From Diacronema lutheri (Eukaryota; Haptophyta; Pavlovophyceae; Pavlovales; Pavlovaceae), in contig JAGTXO010000001.1 in the NCBI GenBank assembly GCA_019448385.1, forward strand, positions 2,108,001-2,172,000: a stretch of DNA of 64,000 nucleotides, written 5' to 3'. Under the pieces are notes generated by a model. The model ran no database searches, had not been told where the DNA came from, and saw nothing but the letters and a program-made list of their open reading frames with translations. The position numbers and the translations under genes were made by a program. This document shows, piece after piece, positions 54,701 to 63,766 of the stretch (position 1 is its first letter; each line of letters begins with the position of its first letter).

Positions 54701-57700
54701 ACCTGCCGCAGGCCGTCTTCGTGGCGGAGGCGCGGGCGATCGTCGCGCGCTCCGCCGGCGGCGGCGCGCTGCTCGCGCCGGACGACGTGCGCGACCTGTG
54801 CGACGCGCAGACGGACGCCGATCGCGCTGCGATCTGGGCGTCGGTGGGCGCGCACGAGGCGACGCGCATCTTCGCGCTCGTCACGCGCAACGCGAGCTTG
54901 GCGGGCGCGGCGCTGCTCGTGCTGCACACGCCGGCGGGCGCGCCGGCGCGCGCGCTCGGGCTCCTGGCGACGCGCTCGCGCGCGCCGTCGACGGGCGCGC
55001 CGCGCGACGCGCACAGGGCGCTGGTGCAGCGGTTGGACGTGCTGATGGACGCGATCGCCGCGGCGCGAGGCGCGTCGCCGCTCGAGCTCGAGCTCGCGCT
55101 CGCGCCCGAGCCGCAGAGCGCGTGCAACGCGCGTGCGGCCGCGCTGCTCTGCCTGCAGGCCGTCGCGGACGCGAGCGGCCGTCCCGCCGCTGAGGACGCG
55201 CTGGCCGCGCTCGACGACGCGCGCGGCATCGACCGGCACTGCCACGCCGTCCGGCAGCAGATCGAGGCGAAGCTCGCGTGGCGGCGCGCCGACGGCGCCG
55301 TCGGCGTTGACGGCGCCGACGGCGCGCCCGCGCTCGCGCCTGCCGCCGCACCGCCGGCGTGCGCGCCGGCGCACGCTGCCGGCGAGGCGGCGGTCGACCA
55401 GGCGATCGTCACGCGGGTGCGCGACGCGCTGCGCGCGTGGGCGACGACTGGCACCGCGCCCAGCGCGGCGGTGCTCGACGACGCCTGCGCCGCGTACACG
55501 GCCCGCGCACGCGCGCGCAAGGACGCGCGCACGGCGCTGGGCCCGACGCGCGCGGCCGAGCTGCTCGCCGCGGCCGCGCGCGGCGGAGCCGACGGGGCGG
55601 ATGCCGCGCGCGCGCTGCTCGGCGGCACGCCGCGCCTGCTCGTCGTGCTCCTCTGCGTGCCCGTCGCCGCGCCGTCCGGCGAGCCGCCGCGCCCGGTCGG
55701 GCTGCTCGTCGCCGACCGGCCGACGGACGACTCGCGCCCGGCCGCGCTCGTGCGCTACGACTTTGCGCCGCTCGACGCGGACGTGGCCGTCGCGGTCGGC
55801 GCGCATGCCGTCGCGCTGGCCAGTGCGATCTGGCCGCTGCTCGCGGCCGAGGGGGAGCCGCGGCCATCGCCCGTCGTGCGCTCGCAGCCGCGCGGCGGCG
55901 ACGATGGCGCGCGTGCGCTCGCAACGTTCGCGTGCCTCGACGCGCTGATGACCGCCAGCGTCGGCGCGCACGGCCTCGCGGGCGGCGCGGGCATGCTGCC
56001 CGCGCTGGTCGCGCGAGGCGCCGCGGCCGCCCAGCGCGAGCGGCAGCTGCGCGCGGCCGCCGAGAGGCTGGGCGGCACGGTCGCTGGGTGGCCGGACACG
56101 GGCGCGAGCGCGGCGGGCGCGAGCGTCGACGAGGAGGCGCGCACGTACGAGGTCGAGGCGGTCGTCGACGAGCGCCGCAAGGCGGGCAAGAAGGTGACGT
56201 TCCAGTTCCGGATCAGGTGGCGGGGCTACGACGAGAGCGCCGACACGTGGGAGCCTGAGGCCAACGTGAGCAGCGACCTCGTCGCCCAGTTCCGCAAGAC
56301 GCGCGACGAGCAGAAGCGGCGCGCGGGCGTATCGGGCAGCGGCAGCGGCGGCGCGGGCGCGGCGTCGGCATTGGCGTCGGCGCCGCTTCGCGCGCACGGC
56401 GAGTCGGGCGCCGCGGGCAAGCGCGCCGCGGCGGGTGCCGCCGCGAGCGCGCGCGACGCCGCGGGCGCGCGCGCGCCGAGCGTTCCCCGCGCGCGCGGCG
56501 TCGAGCGCGCGCGCGTGGACGAGCCCGCTGCGCCGAGCGCGCGCGCCGCCGGCGGCGCGACGGCGCGCACGCGCGTCAGCGTGCTCCCGGGCTTCGTGGT
56601 CAAGCGCTCGACGCTCAACGCGGGGCCGCAGGCGGTGACGGCGCAGCCCGGTGCGCGGAAGGAGCTGCGGCGCATCGCGGCGGCCGTGCACAGGCTCACG
56701 ACACAGGCGTACCGCGTCATCAACAAGGTGGTGCGCGACGAGGCTGCGGTGGCGAGCGCGCAGGCCGTCGGCGCGGCGTCGGGCGGCCCGTCGACCAGCG
56801 TGCACACGTCGACCACGATGGACAAGGGAACCGTCCGTGCGATCTTCTCGGCCATCGGCTGGCACAAGGACGAGAGCACGTACGGTGCAGCGCCCCGAGG
56901 CAAGCCCGCCGAGCAAGCCGCCGCGCAGACCAAGGCGGCGACGGCGCGCGCCGTCGGCGAGATGGCCGAGGGCGTCCAGCCCGTCTGCGCGGTGGGCCTC
57001 ACGGAGATCCTCGAGGCGGAGGCGACGCAGGTGTCCACCGCGTGCCTGATGCATCCATCGCGCGTCGTGAACGGGCTGCTCCGCGACGTCGTCCGCGCGG
57101 CAGTCGAGCGCGACGAGGCGCTCGTCGCGCTGCCCGAGATGCAGCGAAACGCGCGCGTGCGCGAGCTGTGCGAGCGGCTGCTGCGCGGCGACGTGGAGGG
57201 CGCGCGCGTCGGCTGCCCCGCCGCGCTCGACCGCCACCTGCCCGACATGGTCCTCCACAAGATCGACTACAAGTGCACGCCCACGAAAAGGTGGAACTAC
57301 GACCGGCACACGACGCGCTACTTCCTCGTGCAGATCCGCACCCTGCAGCACGTGGCCGAGGGGCAGGCGCTGCTCTGCCGGCTCGCGCACATCCACACGC
57401 AGCTGACCGGACGGCCGCCGCGGTACAATGTGGCGCCGCTGCGCACGCACAATGTGCGCGCGAGGCGTGGCTGCCGCTGCCGCCGCCGAGCGCCCAAGCG
57501 CGCGCGCCGCCGCCGTGCGCGCCGCCCCGCGGCCAGGTTGGTCACGCGCCCGCGCGCTCGCGCGCCGCGCGCTGCGCGCAGGTGCCGCGCAACGTGCGCC
57601 TCGCCGCGAGCGCCATCTGGGTGACGCTTTCGGATGACGAGCGCAAGGAGCTGCGCGCGCGGCTCAAGGCGCTGGACCTGCGCGACCACGATGGCGAGCC

Positions 57701-59306
57701 GATCAAGTGGACAGGCACAAACGGCAACACCCCGCCGATGTCGGACGTGCGCGTCAGGTACGCGGTCTTTGCGACGCGCTTCGACATCTCCAACCGCGTC
57801 TTCGACTACGCCGGGCGCGAGCGGCCGCCGGCCGATCTGCCGTGGCACGCGCGGCGCTCGTGGGTTGGCCTCGCGCCGCTGCCGCGCGTGCCGCTCCCGG
57901 GCCGGCAGCCCGTCAAGTCGGTGGTGACAGATGGCGTCGCCGTGCACGCCGTCGGGACCGTCCTCGTGCCGAAGGCGCAGGCGCCGGCCGGCGGCTCGGG
58001 CGTCCTGCACCGCTGGCGCCGGCCGGACGGGCGCATCGCCGTCGCGCTCGGCTCCGAGCTGCGGCGGGCGATCGACGTCGAGGCGGCGGTCGTCGTCGCG
58101 GCCGACCCGAACATGGGCAACATCACCACCTACTCTGCGCACGTCGGGCGGGCGGCCGTCTGGCGGCAGTTCACGCAGCGCGCGCGCGCGCGCGCCGCGG
58201 GCTTTGCGCGCGAGACGGCCAAGACCAACGCGGCGCGGCGGCGCGTGCGCACCGACGGGCGCGGCGAGGAGTTCAGCGTGGAGGCGGACGAGGCGCGGCT
58301 TGGCGAGGCGCACAGCGCCAAGGTGCTCGACGCGGGCAAATACATCGCCTTCCACCGCGAGAGCGCGCGGGTGCGCGAGCGCGCCGCCGAGCACGTGTAC
58401 GACGCGCCGGCGCGCCGGAAGGAGCGCTGGCGGCGCGACAGCGGCGGGCGGTCCAACGCGGCGCGCGTCGCCGAGGCGCTCATCGCGGCGCACTGTGTCG
58501 ACGGCGTGACGCGCGACCGGCTGCTCGTGTGCGTGGGCAAGTGGCTGCGCGACCACAAGGGCGCGCAGCCCAAGGGCGCGCCGCCCGCCTTCCAGGTGGG
58601 GCTGCTGCGCGAGCTGCGGCGGCGCGGCGTCGCGGCCGTCTTCGTGCCCGAGCCGTACACGTCGATGCACTGCTCGATGCCGCGGCTCGCCAAGGGCGGC
58701 AGGCTGCAGCGCTGCGGCGCGGAGCTCGCGCAGAACCCGCGCCTGCCCGTGGCAAAGGGCGGCACGCGCACGGTGCACGCGCTCGTCATCTGCCCGGCGT
58801 GCAACGGCGGCAAGAAGCCCGTGCACCGCGACTACAACGCCGCGCGCAACATCTTCTACGACGTGCACGACATGGCGGCGCACGCGGCCGGGCGCGACAC
58901 CACGTCGACGCCTGAGCGCTTTGCCCTCGTGCTCGCCTGGTGGGCGCGCGGCGAGGTGTGGGAGCGTGAGGAGCGCATGGTGCACGGCGAGGGCGACGAC
59001 TGCGACGACGAGTGCGACGGCGACGACGAGGGCGACGACGAGGGCGACGACGACGACGACGACGATGGCAGCGGCGACGGCGGCGGCGGCGAGGGCGACG
59101 GCGACGGCGACGGCGACGGAGGCGGCGGCGGCGACGACGACGATGACGGCGGGGGAGGCGGCGGCGGCGACGGCGGTGGCGACGACGGCGGCGGGCGCGG
59201 CGGCGGTGGCGGCGGCGGCTCTCGCGCCCGCACCCCCGCCCGCGGAGCTGCCAGCGCCAGTGCCGGCGGCGGCAGCGCGCGCGGGCCGAAGCGCGGCCGG
59301 CGTTGA
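40431..59306 (+). CDS. Giant multidomain protein: C48-like proteases, YqaJ nuclease, chromodomain, Fanzor nuclease
   Basis: Three long open stretches in two frames join cleanly if two small GT-AG introns (44106-44238, 57454-57581) are removed, giving about 6,200 residues. From the ATG at 40431 the order is: a C48/Ulp1-like protease domain, an Ala/Gly-rich acidic linker, an unknown globular region (about 41800-42700), a hydrophobic helix (about 43724-43790, IVATVALGGAVFAGMSALVV), a coiled coil crossing intron 1, low-complexity sequence, a second C48-like domain, degenerate C48-like copies, a YqaJ-type nuclease, two more degenerate copies, a chromodomain, and a Fanzor nuclease ending in an acidic Asp/Gly tail and GPKRGRR. 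Codon bias is strong throughout. It may be one polyprotein cut by its own proteases, or several adjacent genes whose boundaries are hidden by scarce stop codons in GC-rich DNA. Domain calls are firmer than the single-gene model. Confidence 0.55.
40700..41000 (+). other. C48/Ulp1-like cysteine protease domain 1
   Basis: Residues about 90-190 of the giant protein. The order His105 (LVHWTAAYLL), Asp132 (LLADSRTLG), Gln173 and Cys178/179 (PPQSGAACCFAAA) reproduces the Ulp1/adenain catalytic set His-Asp-Gln-Cys. Spacing is 27, 41 and 5 residues, close to Ulp1 itself. Such enzymes cut after Gly-Gly in SUMO-like proteins or at polyprotein sites. The assignment rests on motif order and spacing only. 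Confidence 0.6.
44106..44238 (+). other. Candidate intron 1 of the giant gene, 133 bp
   Basis: Starts GTAGGC and ends CTCGCGCGCAG. It falls exactly between codons, and removing it joins two halves of one coiled coil (AEQLARSREPAGGW to GRPADLRLQQAHFG). The inside is mostly CG dinucleotide repeat. The acceptor matches those of the other two candidate introns in this window. Confidence 0.6.
47860..48400 (+). other. C48/Ulp1-like cysteine protease domain 2
   Basis: His (codon 48082, SGHFTALRLV), Asp (48151, AVLVDTLASP), Gln (48274) and Cys (48289, DEAAQRGATCGLAIVGAL). Spacing is 23, 41 and 5 residues; the last two intervals equal those of domain 1. The Cys-Gly-Leu context is typical of the Ulp1 clan. 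This is the better of the two matches. Confidence 0.7.
48688..48756 (+). repeat. (GCC)23 triplet repeat encoding poly-Ala
   Basis: Twenty-three perfect GCC codons within the giant gene, just after protease domain 2. This is a likely disordered hinge and a site prone to length change. Confidence 0.95.
50040..50700 (+). other. Degenerate C48-like domain copy
   Basis: The pattern resembles domains 1 and 2 (AVLVVQRAVDAPTSRVHGWC, then GDAPDQAGVAALRVLYALVA). Val stands where the catalytic Cys would be and no equivalent His is clear. Probably a non-catalytic paralogous module; the call is tentative. Confidence 0.35.
52460..53040 (+). other. YqaJ/lambda-exonuclease-like PD-(D/E)XK nuclease domain
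   Basis: Begins SPRWHDERWEEVTGSKVGDV, continues with an alpha-helical TKATTAGILGEAVALRKLAA, then the active site: Asp at codon 52744 (FAFSPDGLAI) and Glu-Val-Lys at 52789-52797 (QVLVEVKTLT). It ends HRDQLQLGMHVLGVSKALYV. This is the layout of YqaJ-type 5'-3' exonucleases used in viral and phage recombination. All three key residues are present, so it may be active. Confidence 0.8.
54640..56080 (+). other. Two further degenerate C48-like copies in tandem
   Basis: The first copy (about 54640-55230) keeps Gln and Cys (LAPEPQSACNARAAALL) and aligns with domain 1 around LGLLATRS versus ALLADSRT, but lacks His and Asp. The second (about 55410-56070) keeps Asp (GLLVADRP) and Gln (SQPRGGDDGARALATFAC), with Asp in place of Cys. 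Both appear to be inactive modules related to domains 1 and 2. Confidence 0.45.
56143..56310 (+). other. Chromodomain
   Basis: Reads YEVEAVVDERRKAGKKVTFQ, then FRIRWRGYDESADTWEPEAN and LVAQFRKTRDEQKRR. It has the aromatic cage positions Tyr, Trp and Tyr and the WEPE-N signature. Chromodomains bind methylated histone tails, mostly H3K9 or H3K27, and steer some retroelement integrases into heterochromatin. It sits about 550 residues before the Fanzor active site. Confidence 0.92.
56587..59306 (+). other. Fanzor (eukaryotic TnpB-like) RNA-guided nuclease domain
   Basis: Matches the published Fanzor pattern D-X(125-275)-[TS][TS]XX-C4 finger-X(5-50)-RD. The first Asp lies in VVVAADPNMGNITTY (codon 58104). 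Then, 185 residues on, come EPYTSMHCS, RCG and CPAC forming a four-Cys finger, then PVHRDYNAARNIFY with the last Asp at 58830. Upstream, DMVLHKIDYKCTPTKRWNYD and PPRYNVAPLRTHN fit Fanzor N-terminal lobes, and VPRNVRLAAS continues after intron 2. Fanzors are guided by an RNA from the element's own 3' end. The middle RuvC acid is unclear: where many members have Gly-Asp or Gly-Glu the sequence reads CVGKW. Activity is therefore uncertain, while family membership is strong. Confidence 0.9.
57454..57581 (+). other. Candidate intron 2 of the giant gene, 128 bp
   Basis: Starts GTGCGC and ends TGCGCGCAG, between codons. Splicing joins YNVAPLRTHN to VPRNVRLAAS, which matches how Fanzor proteins read across this point. 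An alternative acceptor at 57536 gives an 83-bp intron in the same phase but adds 15 residues of low-complexity sequence. Confidence 0.7.
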
Positions 59307-59775
59307 CGCACGGCCGAGCCGCGCAGCGGTCGACGCTTTGCGGGCTCTGCCCAGGTCGCGCGCGGCTGGCGACGCGTGCCGCGCGCGGCACGACCGTGCA
59401 CGCCGCCACCCGTGGCCGAGCGCGCCGCACCAGCCGGCCCGCTCCAACCGCCGTGCGGATCACGGACGCTCGCTACGGCTCGTCGGCGCGCGTCACCTGC
59501 GCCGGCGGCCACGGCGCCGTCTGCTCCGGCCTCGTCGCGAGCAGCCCGACCGCTGCTCGCCGCCCGCACGCCGCCGCAGCAACGCTGCGCGTCGTGCTCC
59601 CCCGCTCGCCAAACGCGAAGAGCTCCCTCACAAGGACGTCCTTCCGAACGGCCCGCGCTGCACTCGGGGCGCGATCGTGCCCCTGATCGGATTTGGCTTG
59701 ACCATCTATACGGCCGACAGACGACTGACAGAGTTTTCGTGGTTGGCAAATTGGATGGCAGTTGCGCGCACGCGC
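59307..59775. other. Region 3' of the Fanzor gene; possible guide-RNA region
   Basis: No gene is recognised with confidence. A plus-strand frame holds VRITDARYGSSARVTCAGGH, faintly like an SUEL-type lectin repeat, but this is likely chance. The last 100 bp (59690-59760) become A/T-richer, with palindromic bits around CGGCCGACAGACGACTGACAG. In TnpB/Fanzor elements the guide RNA is made from the 3' end of the gene and the flank to the element's right end, so this is where it would lie. Confidence 0.35.
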
Positions 59776-62670
59776 TCACTCATGCATAGCAATGCCGCCG
59801 TCTGCGACGTGCCGGGAGCGCTTGGGCAGGTGCTCGTCGTCCGACATGGCGTCGGGCTGCTGCTTGTGGATCGGCGTGAACGTGAGGCCGACGCCCGCGC
59901 CCCCGCAGTCGATCACGACTGTCGTGTTGTTGGGCAGGTTGCCCGCAAGGATCATCCGGCTGAGGGCGGTGACGACGTGCTTCTCGATGTAGCGCTTGAT
60001 TGGGCGCGCGCCCATTTGCGGGTCGTACGCCTCGTCGAGCACGCGCTTGCACGCCGCATCCGTCGCGCGCAGCTCAACGTTGCGGTCTGCGAGGCGCGCG
60101 CCGACCGCCTCGAGCTGCGTGCGCACGATCGCGGCGAGCTCGGCGAGCTGCAGCGCGTTGAAGAGGATCACGTCGTCGAGGCGGTTGAGCAGCTCGGGGC
60201 GGAAGAAGGCGTGCACCTTGAGCATCACGTTGGTGCGAACGGCCGCCTTCGCGCCAGCTGGCGCGTCCGGCGCGCTCGCGGCGAGGAGGTCGGCCGAGCC
60301 AATGTTGCTCGTCAGGATCACGACCGCGTTCGAAAAGTCGACGGTGCGGCCGTGGCCGTCGGTGAGACGGCCGTCGTCGAGCAGCTGCAGCAGCACGTCG
60401 AGCACGCGCGGGTGCGCCTTCTCGACCTCGTCGAGGAGCACGACGCAGTAGGGCCGCCGCCGCACCGTCTCGGTCAGCTGCCCGCCCTCGTCGTGCCCGA
60501 CGTAACCTGGCGGCGCGCCAATCAGCCGCGCGACGGAGTGCTGCTCCTGGAACTCGGACATGTCGATGCGCACGAGCTGGCGCTCGTCGTCAAAGAGCTC
60601 GGCGCCGATCGCCTTTGCGAGCTCCGTCTTGCCGCAGCCCGTCGGCCCCAGGAAAAGGAAGGAGCCGGCTGGCTGGCCCTGGCGGCCGAGACCGGCGCGC
60701 GCGCGCTGGATCGCGGCGCCGACGGCCTCGACTGCGTCGGGCTGGCCGAGCACACGCGCGCCCAGCCGCTGCGGCAGCGCGAGCAGCCGTTCGCGCGCCG
60801 AGAGCGAGAGGCGCGCGACGGGGATGCCCGTCCAGCGCGCGACGACGCGGTAGATGTGCTCGGCCGTCACCTGCTCGCCAAGCATTTGACTGGAGGCGTC
60901 GCTTGCCTCGAAGGCGCTCAGCTTGTCGTTGAGCTTCTCCTCCAGCTCGGCGATCACGCCAAACTTGATGTCCGCCGCGCGCTGCTGGTCACCCTCGCGC
61001 TCGGCCGCCTTGAGCCGATCGCGCTTCGCGTTGAGCGTCTGCAGTATCTCGCGCGCGGAGGCGTCGCCCGTCGCGCGCTCGTACGCGTCGACGCGGCGGA
61101 GCTCCGACTTTGCGAAGAGACCGGCAATCTTCTGCTCGAGCTCGGGGATCACACAGTAGCGCATGTCGGCGACGATCGCATTGTCGCGCATCCGCTGCGC
61201 CTGCTCGAGCTTGTGCCGCGCGGCCTCGAGCTTGGCCTGCGTCGCCTTGAGCTCGAGCGCGCCGCCGCGTTCATGCTCAAACTGCAAGCGCAGCGGCCGA
61301 AGCTTCTCGCCCAGGTCGGCGAGCGCGCGCTCCACCTCCTTGCGCCGCGCCTTGGACGCGTCGTCGCTCTCCTTGGCGAGCGCCTCGGCCTCGATCTCAA
61401 GCTGCAGCATCGCGCGCTCGAGCGAGTCAATCTCTTCGGGCTTGGAGTCGAGCTGCACGCGCACGCTCGCGCACGCTTCGTCGAGCAGGTCAATAGCCTT
61501 GTCCGGCGCAAACCGCTGCGTCAGGTATCGGTCGGCGAGCTGCGCGGCGGCGACGAGCGCGGCGTCGTGGATGCGCACGCCAAAATGCGCCTCGTACTTC
61601 GCGCGCAGGCCGCGCAGGATGGAGATGGTGGCGCCGACGGAGGGCTCGCCGACGTGCACCGGCTGAAAGCGCCGCTCGAGCGCGCCGTCTTTCTCGATGT
61701 GCTTGCGGTACTCGTCGAGCGTCGTCGCGCCGATGCAGCGCAGCTCGCCGCGCGCGAGAGACGGTTTCAAGAGCTGGGCCGCATCCATCGAGCCCTCCGA
61801 CACGCCTCCCGCACCGACGACGTTGTGCAGCTCGTCGATGAACAGGATCACCTGCCCATCCGCCGCCTTCACCTCGTCAAGTACCGCCTTGAGCCGCTCC
61901 TCAAACTCGCCGCGGTACTTAGCGCCCGCCACCAGTGCACACATGTCGAGCGCCCACAGCTGGCAGCGGAGCGACTCGGGCACGTCCTCAGCGAGGATGC
62001 GCTGCGCGAGGCCCTCGACGATCGCGGTCTTGCCCACGCCCGGCGCGCCCACAAGCACCGGGTTGTTCTTCGAGCGCCGCGAGAGCACCTCGACGCACCG
62101 GCGAATCTCCTCGTCGCGGCCAATGACCGGGTCAAGCTTGCCCGCCGCCGCGCGCTCGATCAAATCGGTGCCGTACTTGGCCAGATTCTCAAACTTGGAG
62201 GCGGGCGAGCCCGTGCCCGGGGGCGCGCGCGCGCCGCCGCTCGCGCTCGTTGTCTTCAGCGCCGCCGCCGCCGTCTGCAGACGGCCCGCGTCAACATGCG
62301 CGTCTGCGAGCGCCTTTGCGACCGAGCGGTCGTCGGCGAGCGCGAGCAGCACGTGCTCGAGCGACGTGTGGCTGGCCTTCTCCGCTCGCTGGCGCGTGCC
62401 GGCGGCACGGAGCACCTTGGAGAGCGCCGTGCTCGCGCGCACCTCGTCGGGCGGCGGCGTCTCGACCGGCAGGCGCGCGCACGCGCCGCGCAGCGCCGCG
62501 ACGACATCGGGCGGCGACGCGCCGATGTGCTCGACGATGCGCTGGCCGAGCGAATCGGCAAAGGCGACGGCGGCAACGTGCAGTGGCTCGAGCTGCGAGT
62601 GCTTGGCCGCTTCGGCGTTGGCGAGCGCCTCGCTCAGGCAGCGCGAGAGTTGGGACGTGTGGTCGCTCAT
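59776..62670 (-). CDS. CLPB: Hsp104/ClpB-type AAA+ disaggregase
   Basis: A 964-residue protein with the full ClpB layout. The N-domain (residues 1-150) carries Clp-repeat sequence ([20 protein letters not shown]). NBD1 has Walker A GAPGVGKT at about 209 and Walker [10 protein letters not shown]. The coiled-coil middle domain spans about 400-540 and contains extra Lys/Glu repeats. NBD2 has Walker A GPTGCGKT at about 674, Walker [12 protein letters not shown], and arginine-finger and sensor motifs ([30 protein letters not shown]). It threads aggregated proteins through its central pore with Hsp70. The start [10 protein letters not shown] was chosen because it matches the family. The frame is open 32 codons further upstream but without a leader-like character, so the protein is probably cytosolic or nuclear. 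The tail ends in about 25 polar residues ([13 protein letters not shown]). Confidence 0.96.
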   Translation of the reverse strand: MSDHTSQLSRCLSEALANAEAAKHSQLEPLHVAAVAFADSLGQRIVEHIGASPPDVVAALRGACARLPVETPPPDEVRASTALSKVLRAAGTRQRAEKASHTSLEHVLLALADDRSVAKALADAHVDAGRLQTAAAALKTTSASGGARAPPGTGSPASKFENLAKYGTDLIERAAAGKLDPVIGRDEEIRRCVEVLSRRSKNNPVLVGAPGVGKTAIVEGLAQRILAEDVPESLRCQLWALDMCALVAGAKYRGEFEERLKAVLDEVKAADGQVILFIDELHNVVGAGGVSEGSMDAAQLLKPSLARGELRCIGATTLDEYRKHIEKDGALERRFQPVHVGEPSVGATISILRGLRAKYEAHFGVRIHDAALVAAAQLADRYLTQRFAPDKAIDLLDEACASVRVQLDSKPEEIDSLERAMLQLEIEAEALAKESDDASKARRKEVERALADLGEKLRPLRLQFEHERGGALELKATQAKLEAARHKLEQAQRMRDNAIVADMRYCVIPELEQKIAGLFAKSELRRVDAYERATGDASAREILQTLNAKRDRLKAAEREGDQQRAADIKFGVIAELEEKLNDKLSAFEASDASSQMLGEQVTAEHIYRVVARWTGIPVARLSLSARERLLALPQRLGARVLGQPDAVEAVGAAIQRARAGLGRQGQPAGSFLFLGPTGCGKTELAKAIGAELFDDERQLVRIDMSEFQEQHSVARLIGAPPGYVGHDEGGQLTETVRRRPYCVVLLDEVEKAHPRVLDVLLQLLDDGRLTDGHGRTVDFSNAVVILTSNIGSADLLAASAPDAPAGAKAAVRTNVMLKVHAFFRPELLNRLDDVILFNALQLAELAAIVRTQLEAVGARLADRNVELRATDAACKRVLDEAYDPQMGARPIKRYIEKHVVTALSRMILAGNLPNNTTVVIDCGGAGVGLTFTPIHKQQPDAMSDDEHLPKRSRHVADGGIAMHE

Positions 62671-62843
62671 GAGGACGGGGTCGTCGGCCGCGTCTGGAAT
62701 TCCGGGGAAGTGTGTCTGGGGGACTGGACGGACGGGCAAGCCAATTTGTTGACGGGGGTTAAACAATAAAAAGGATGAAAACCTAGAAAACGAACGCCAC
62801 TGGGCCCCAAAAGTCGACGAACGAACCGAGCAAGAATCAAGAA
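62671..62843 (-). promoter_or_regulatory. ClpB promoter region / 3' end of the F-box gene
   Basis: A 173-bp gap between two minus-strand genes, A/T-richer than its surroundings. It holds CCAAT on the plus strand near 62741 and an AT-rich TTAAACAATAAAAAGG stretch near 62760 that could supply a TATA-like signal for the disaggregase gene. No regular heat-shock element (alternating GAA/TTC every five bases) is visible. Confidence 0.4.
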
Positions 62844-63689
62844 TCAGGACTCCTCCCCCGCGCCCGCGCCCGCGTCCGCCGCGTCCGTGTCCGCCTCCTC
62901 GTCTTCGTCGTCCTCGTCGTCCTCGTCGTCCTCATCGTCCTCGTCGTCCTCCTCAGCGAAGCCGAGTGCCGCTGCCCAGCCCGCCGCTTCGTGCGCGCGG
63001 CCGTTGCCTCGCTGGCCAACCGTGGCGAGCGCGCGCTGCGCTGACACAACGTCTCGGAGCACGGCCTCGTTTGGCAGCGGCAAGATCTCGGCAAAGCACC
63101 AGAGCAGCGGTGGGTGGTTTGGCGCGATGCTCTCCGTCGAGTGCGACAAGAGCTGGCACTCGGCGACGGGAAGCGCAATCACGTCCGCTCGCCCGTCCGC
63201 GTAGACCGTCACGTTGTGCAGCTCGCAGACGTACGCGATGCTACCGAGGGTGGGCGCGCTCACGGCGAAGACAAACTTGCGATCGCGTCCCATGGCGATC
63301 TGCACGAGGCGGCGGTACCGCGGCTCGAAGAGATGCAGGCCGTTTGCCGCGCCGAGCTTGAGCCGGCCGCCCATGAGGAAGACCGGGAAGTGCGCGGAGA
63401 TCTCGTGCTCGCGCCGGGCGAAGTGCTCGCGCCAATGGCCATGCTGGGTGTCGCGCGGCGCTGTCTCCCCCGCGCGCGCGAGCCACGCCGCCGCCTCGAG
63501 GCGGTTCAGCCAGCGTCGCCGGCACAGCTCGCGCCACAGAATGTCGGAGCCGCACAGGTGGCGCAGGCGCCTGTTCACCGCGCCCGCGATGGCGACGTGG
63601 TGCGGCGCGTGGATGTGTGAGAGCACCTGCAGCAGCAAGTCCGGATCAAGCTGCTCGACGAGCGAAAACGCGCCGCCGTCCGCGGCCAT
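62844..63689 (-). CDS. F-box protein with LON-type substrate domain and acidic tail
   Basis: A 281-residue protein from the ATG at 63689. Residues 8-55 form an F-box (LVEQLDPDLLLQVLSHIHAP, then DILWRELCRRRW), the SKP1-binding motif of SCF ubiquitin ligases. Residues about 95-185 resemble the LON N-terminal (PUA-like) domain: HFPVFLMGGRLKLGAANGLH, LFEPRYRRLVQIAM, and a beta-strand YVCELHNVTVYADGRADVIA. The last 35 residues are almost all Asp/Glu, coded by a GTCCTC-type repeat. F-box/LON proteins are thought to present substrates to SCF complexes. The frame is open further upstream only to a non-ATG codon. It is in tandem with the disaggregase gene, 173 bp apart. Confidence 0.82.
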   Translation of the reverse strand: MAADGGAFSLVEQLDPDLLLQVLSHIHAPHHVAIAGAVNRRLRHLCGSDILWRELCRRRWLNRLEAAAWLARAGETAPRDTQHGHWREHFARREHEISAHFPVFLMGGRLKLGAANGLHLFEPRYRRLVQIAMGRDRKFVFAVSAPTLGSIAYVCELHNVTVYADGRADVIALPVAECQLLSHSTESIAPNHPPLLWCFAEILPLPNEAVLRDVVSAQRALATVGQRGNGRAHEAAGWAAALGFAEEDDEDDEDDEDDEDDEDEEADTDAADAGAGAGEES

Positions 63690-63766
63690 CGCCTTGCTGA
63701 CGCCCGGCCCGACACGGCAGCAACAACGCCTCTTCGCGAAGATCGTGCCGTTCCTCCCGCGCAACG
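63690..63766. promoter_or_regulatory. 77-bp bidirectional promoter interval
   Basis: The gap between the F-box/LON start codon (63689, minus) and the ATG at 63767 (plus). It is the third very short divergent interval in this window. Confidence 0.5.

Larger units (their letters stand above)
40431..59775 (+). mobile_element. Candidate Fanzor-bearing mobile element, ends not located
   Basis: The nuclease, chromodomain and protease set between two normal host regions suggests a large insertion. I found no convincing terminal inverted repeats or target duplications. The broken helicase fusion and the protease-like gene on the left may be cargo of the same element, which would then start near 31530. 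No capsid or polymerase gene is seen. Confidence 0.35.

Noticed and set aside
59303-59686. A 127-codon frame with a faint SUEL-lectin-like segment
   Set aside because: Only one short motif matches, the Cys pattern is incomplete, and the rest is Ala/Arg low-complexity sequence.
62671-62843. Heat-shock element in the disaggregase promoter
   Set aside because: TTCC and GGAA pieces exist near 62699-62710, but they do not form three alternating units at five-base spacing.
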